Assembly (NCBI GenBank): GCA_002842395.1
Contig: PHCV01000008.1
Coordinates: 1-64,000, forward strand
Reading direction: 5' to 3'
Length of the DNA stretch: 64,000 nucleotides
Source: Betaproteobacteria bacterium HGW-Betaproteobacteria-11
GTDB lineage: Bacteria; Pseudomonadota; Gammaproteobacteria; Burkholderiales; Rhodocyclaceae
Shown: one piece after another, positions 63,970-64,000 of the stretch
Numbering within the stretch: position 1 is the first letter of the stretch
Layout: each line of letters opens with the position of its first letter
The notes under the pieces: generated by a model
Told to the model about the DNA's origin: nothing
What the model saw: only the letters and a program-made list of their open reading frames with translations
Databases searched by the model: none
Made by a program: the position numbers and the translations under genes

Positions 63970-64000
63970 ATGCAGAAACTCGTCCTCGCTTCGAACAACG
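63970..64000 (+). CDS. rdgB: XTP/dITP diphosphatase, 5' end only
   Basis: The last 31 bases encode MQKLVLASNN, the normal N-terminus of RdgB/HAM1-type house-cleaning NTPases with the SNN phosphate-binding residues. The position after rph is typical. The gene runs off the window. Confidence 0.85.
   Translation, partial: MQKLVLASNN

Overview
The window is GC-rich chromosomal DNA with dense, mostly overlapping operons. It probably comes from a betaproteobacterium near the Rhodocyclales or Nitrosomonadales. The evidence is the gene set: a Coq7-type ubiquinone hydroxylase, SlmA beside ArgB, a CNP1-like protein, a DUF3460 protein, complete System I cytochrome c maturation, the E. coli-like ffh/ypjD/corB block and type IV pilus pilC-pilD. 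The species cannot be named from the sequence alone. No rRNA, CRISPR array, intact insertion sequence or prophage was seen. Two tRNA-Lys genes (TTT and CTT) are present.

Layout. 1-1805: repeats, slmA and argB (minus). 1993-8356: an ECF-type sigma factor, a small zinc-binding anti-sigma candidate and a copper-RiPP operon of the HVF/bufferin type: precursor HvfA, MNIO maturase HvfB (DUF692), partner HvfC (DUF2063) and DoxX-like HvfX. A second, unusual Cys/Met-rich secreted peptide follows, then a CWC-family cysteine protein, a Tat-exported gluconate-dehydrogenase-subunit-3-like protein and a GMC oxidoreductase. 8560-18740: a complete NAD-coupled group 3d [NiFe]-hydrogenase (hoxFUYHW) with its maturation genes (hypABFCDE), a miniature HupE-like protein and a short HypF. 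18853-29318 (minus): an HD-GYP phosphodiesterase, nudB, a barstar/secreted-RNase pair, aspS, DUF502, an FmdB-like protein, pilD, pilC, corB-like and ypjD. 29358-35737: ffh, a lytic transglycosylase, proS, rppH, a CNP1-like gene, coq7 and osmC. 35739-37714: a repeat-rich accessory patch with a decayed Abi-family gene, a possible small RNA and the tRNA-Lys genes. 37788-44715: ccmABCDEFGHI. 44824-52742: slyX, an arsenic operon (arsR-arsC-acr3), a beta-CASP nuclease, cbpA-cbpM, a CBS protein, an MFS transporter and small conserved genes. 52757-55834: spoT/rel, rpoZ and gmk. 55936-59679: a cassette of an outer-membrane protein, a Crp/Fnr-like regulator, TonB, ExbB and ExbD, bounded by a perfect 23-bp inverted repeat. 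60031-64000: a tandem HD/HD-GYP protein, yicC, a Ser/Thr kinase, rph and the first codons of rdgB.

Three signals stand out. First, the copper-RiPP locus has two precursor-like peptides with different cysteine motifs (EGKCG against MKCG), and an identical 12-bp GGAATATCCGGC element sits about 95-100 bp upstream of both the sigma gene and the second peptide. Second, a short interspersed repeat built on CTCGGCGCTGGCGAYACGG occurs more than a dozen times, mostly between genes. Two copies lie in frame inside ccmI, and a related 71-bp long form is in frame inside proS, with a second copy beside slmA. Third, the TonB-ExbBD cassette is framed by an inverted repeat whose core is a 17-bp palindrome resembling a transcription-factor operator.
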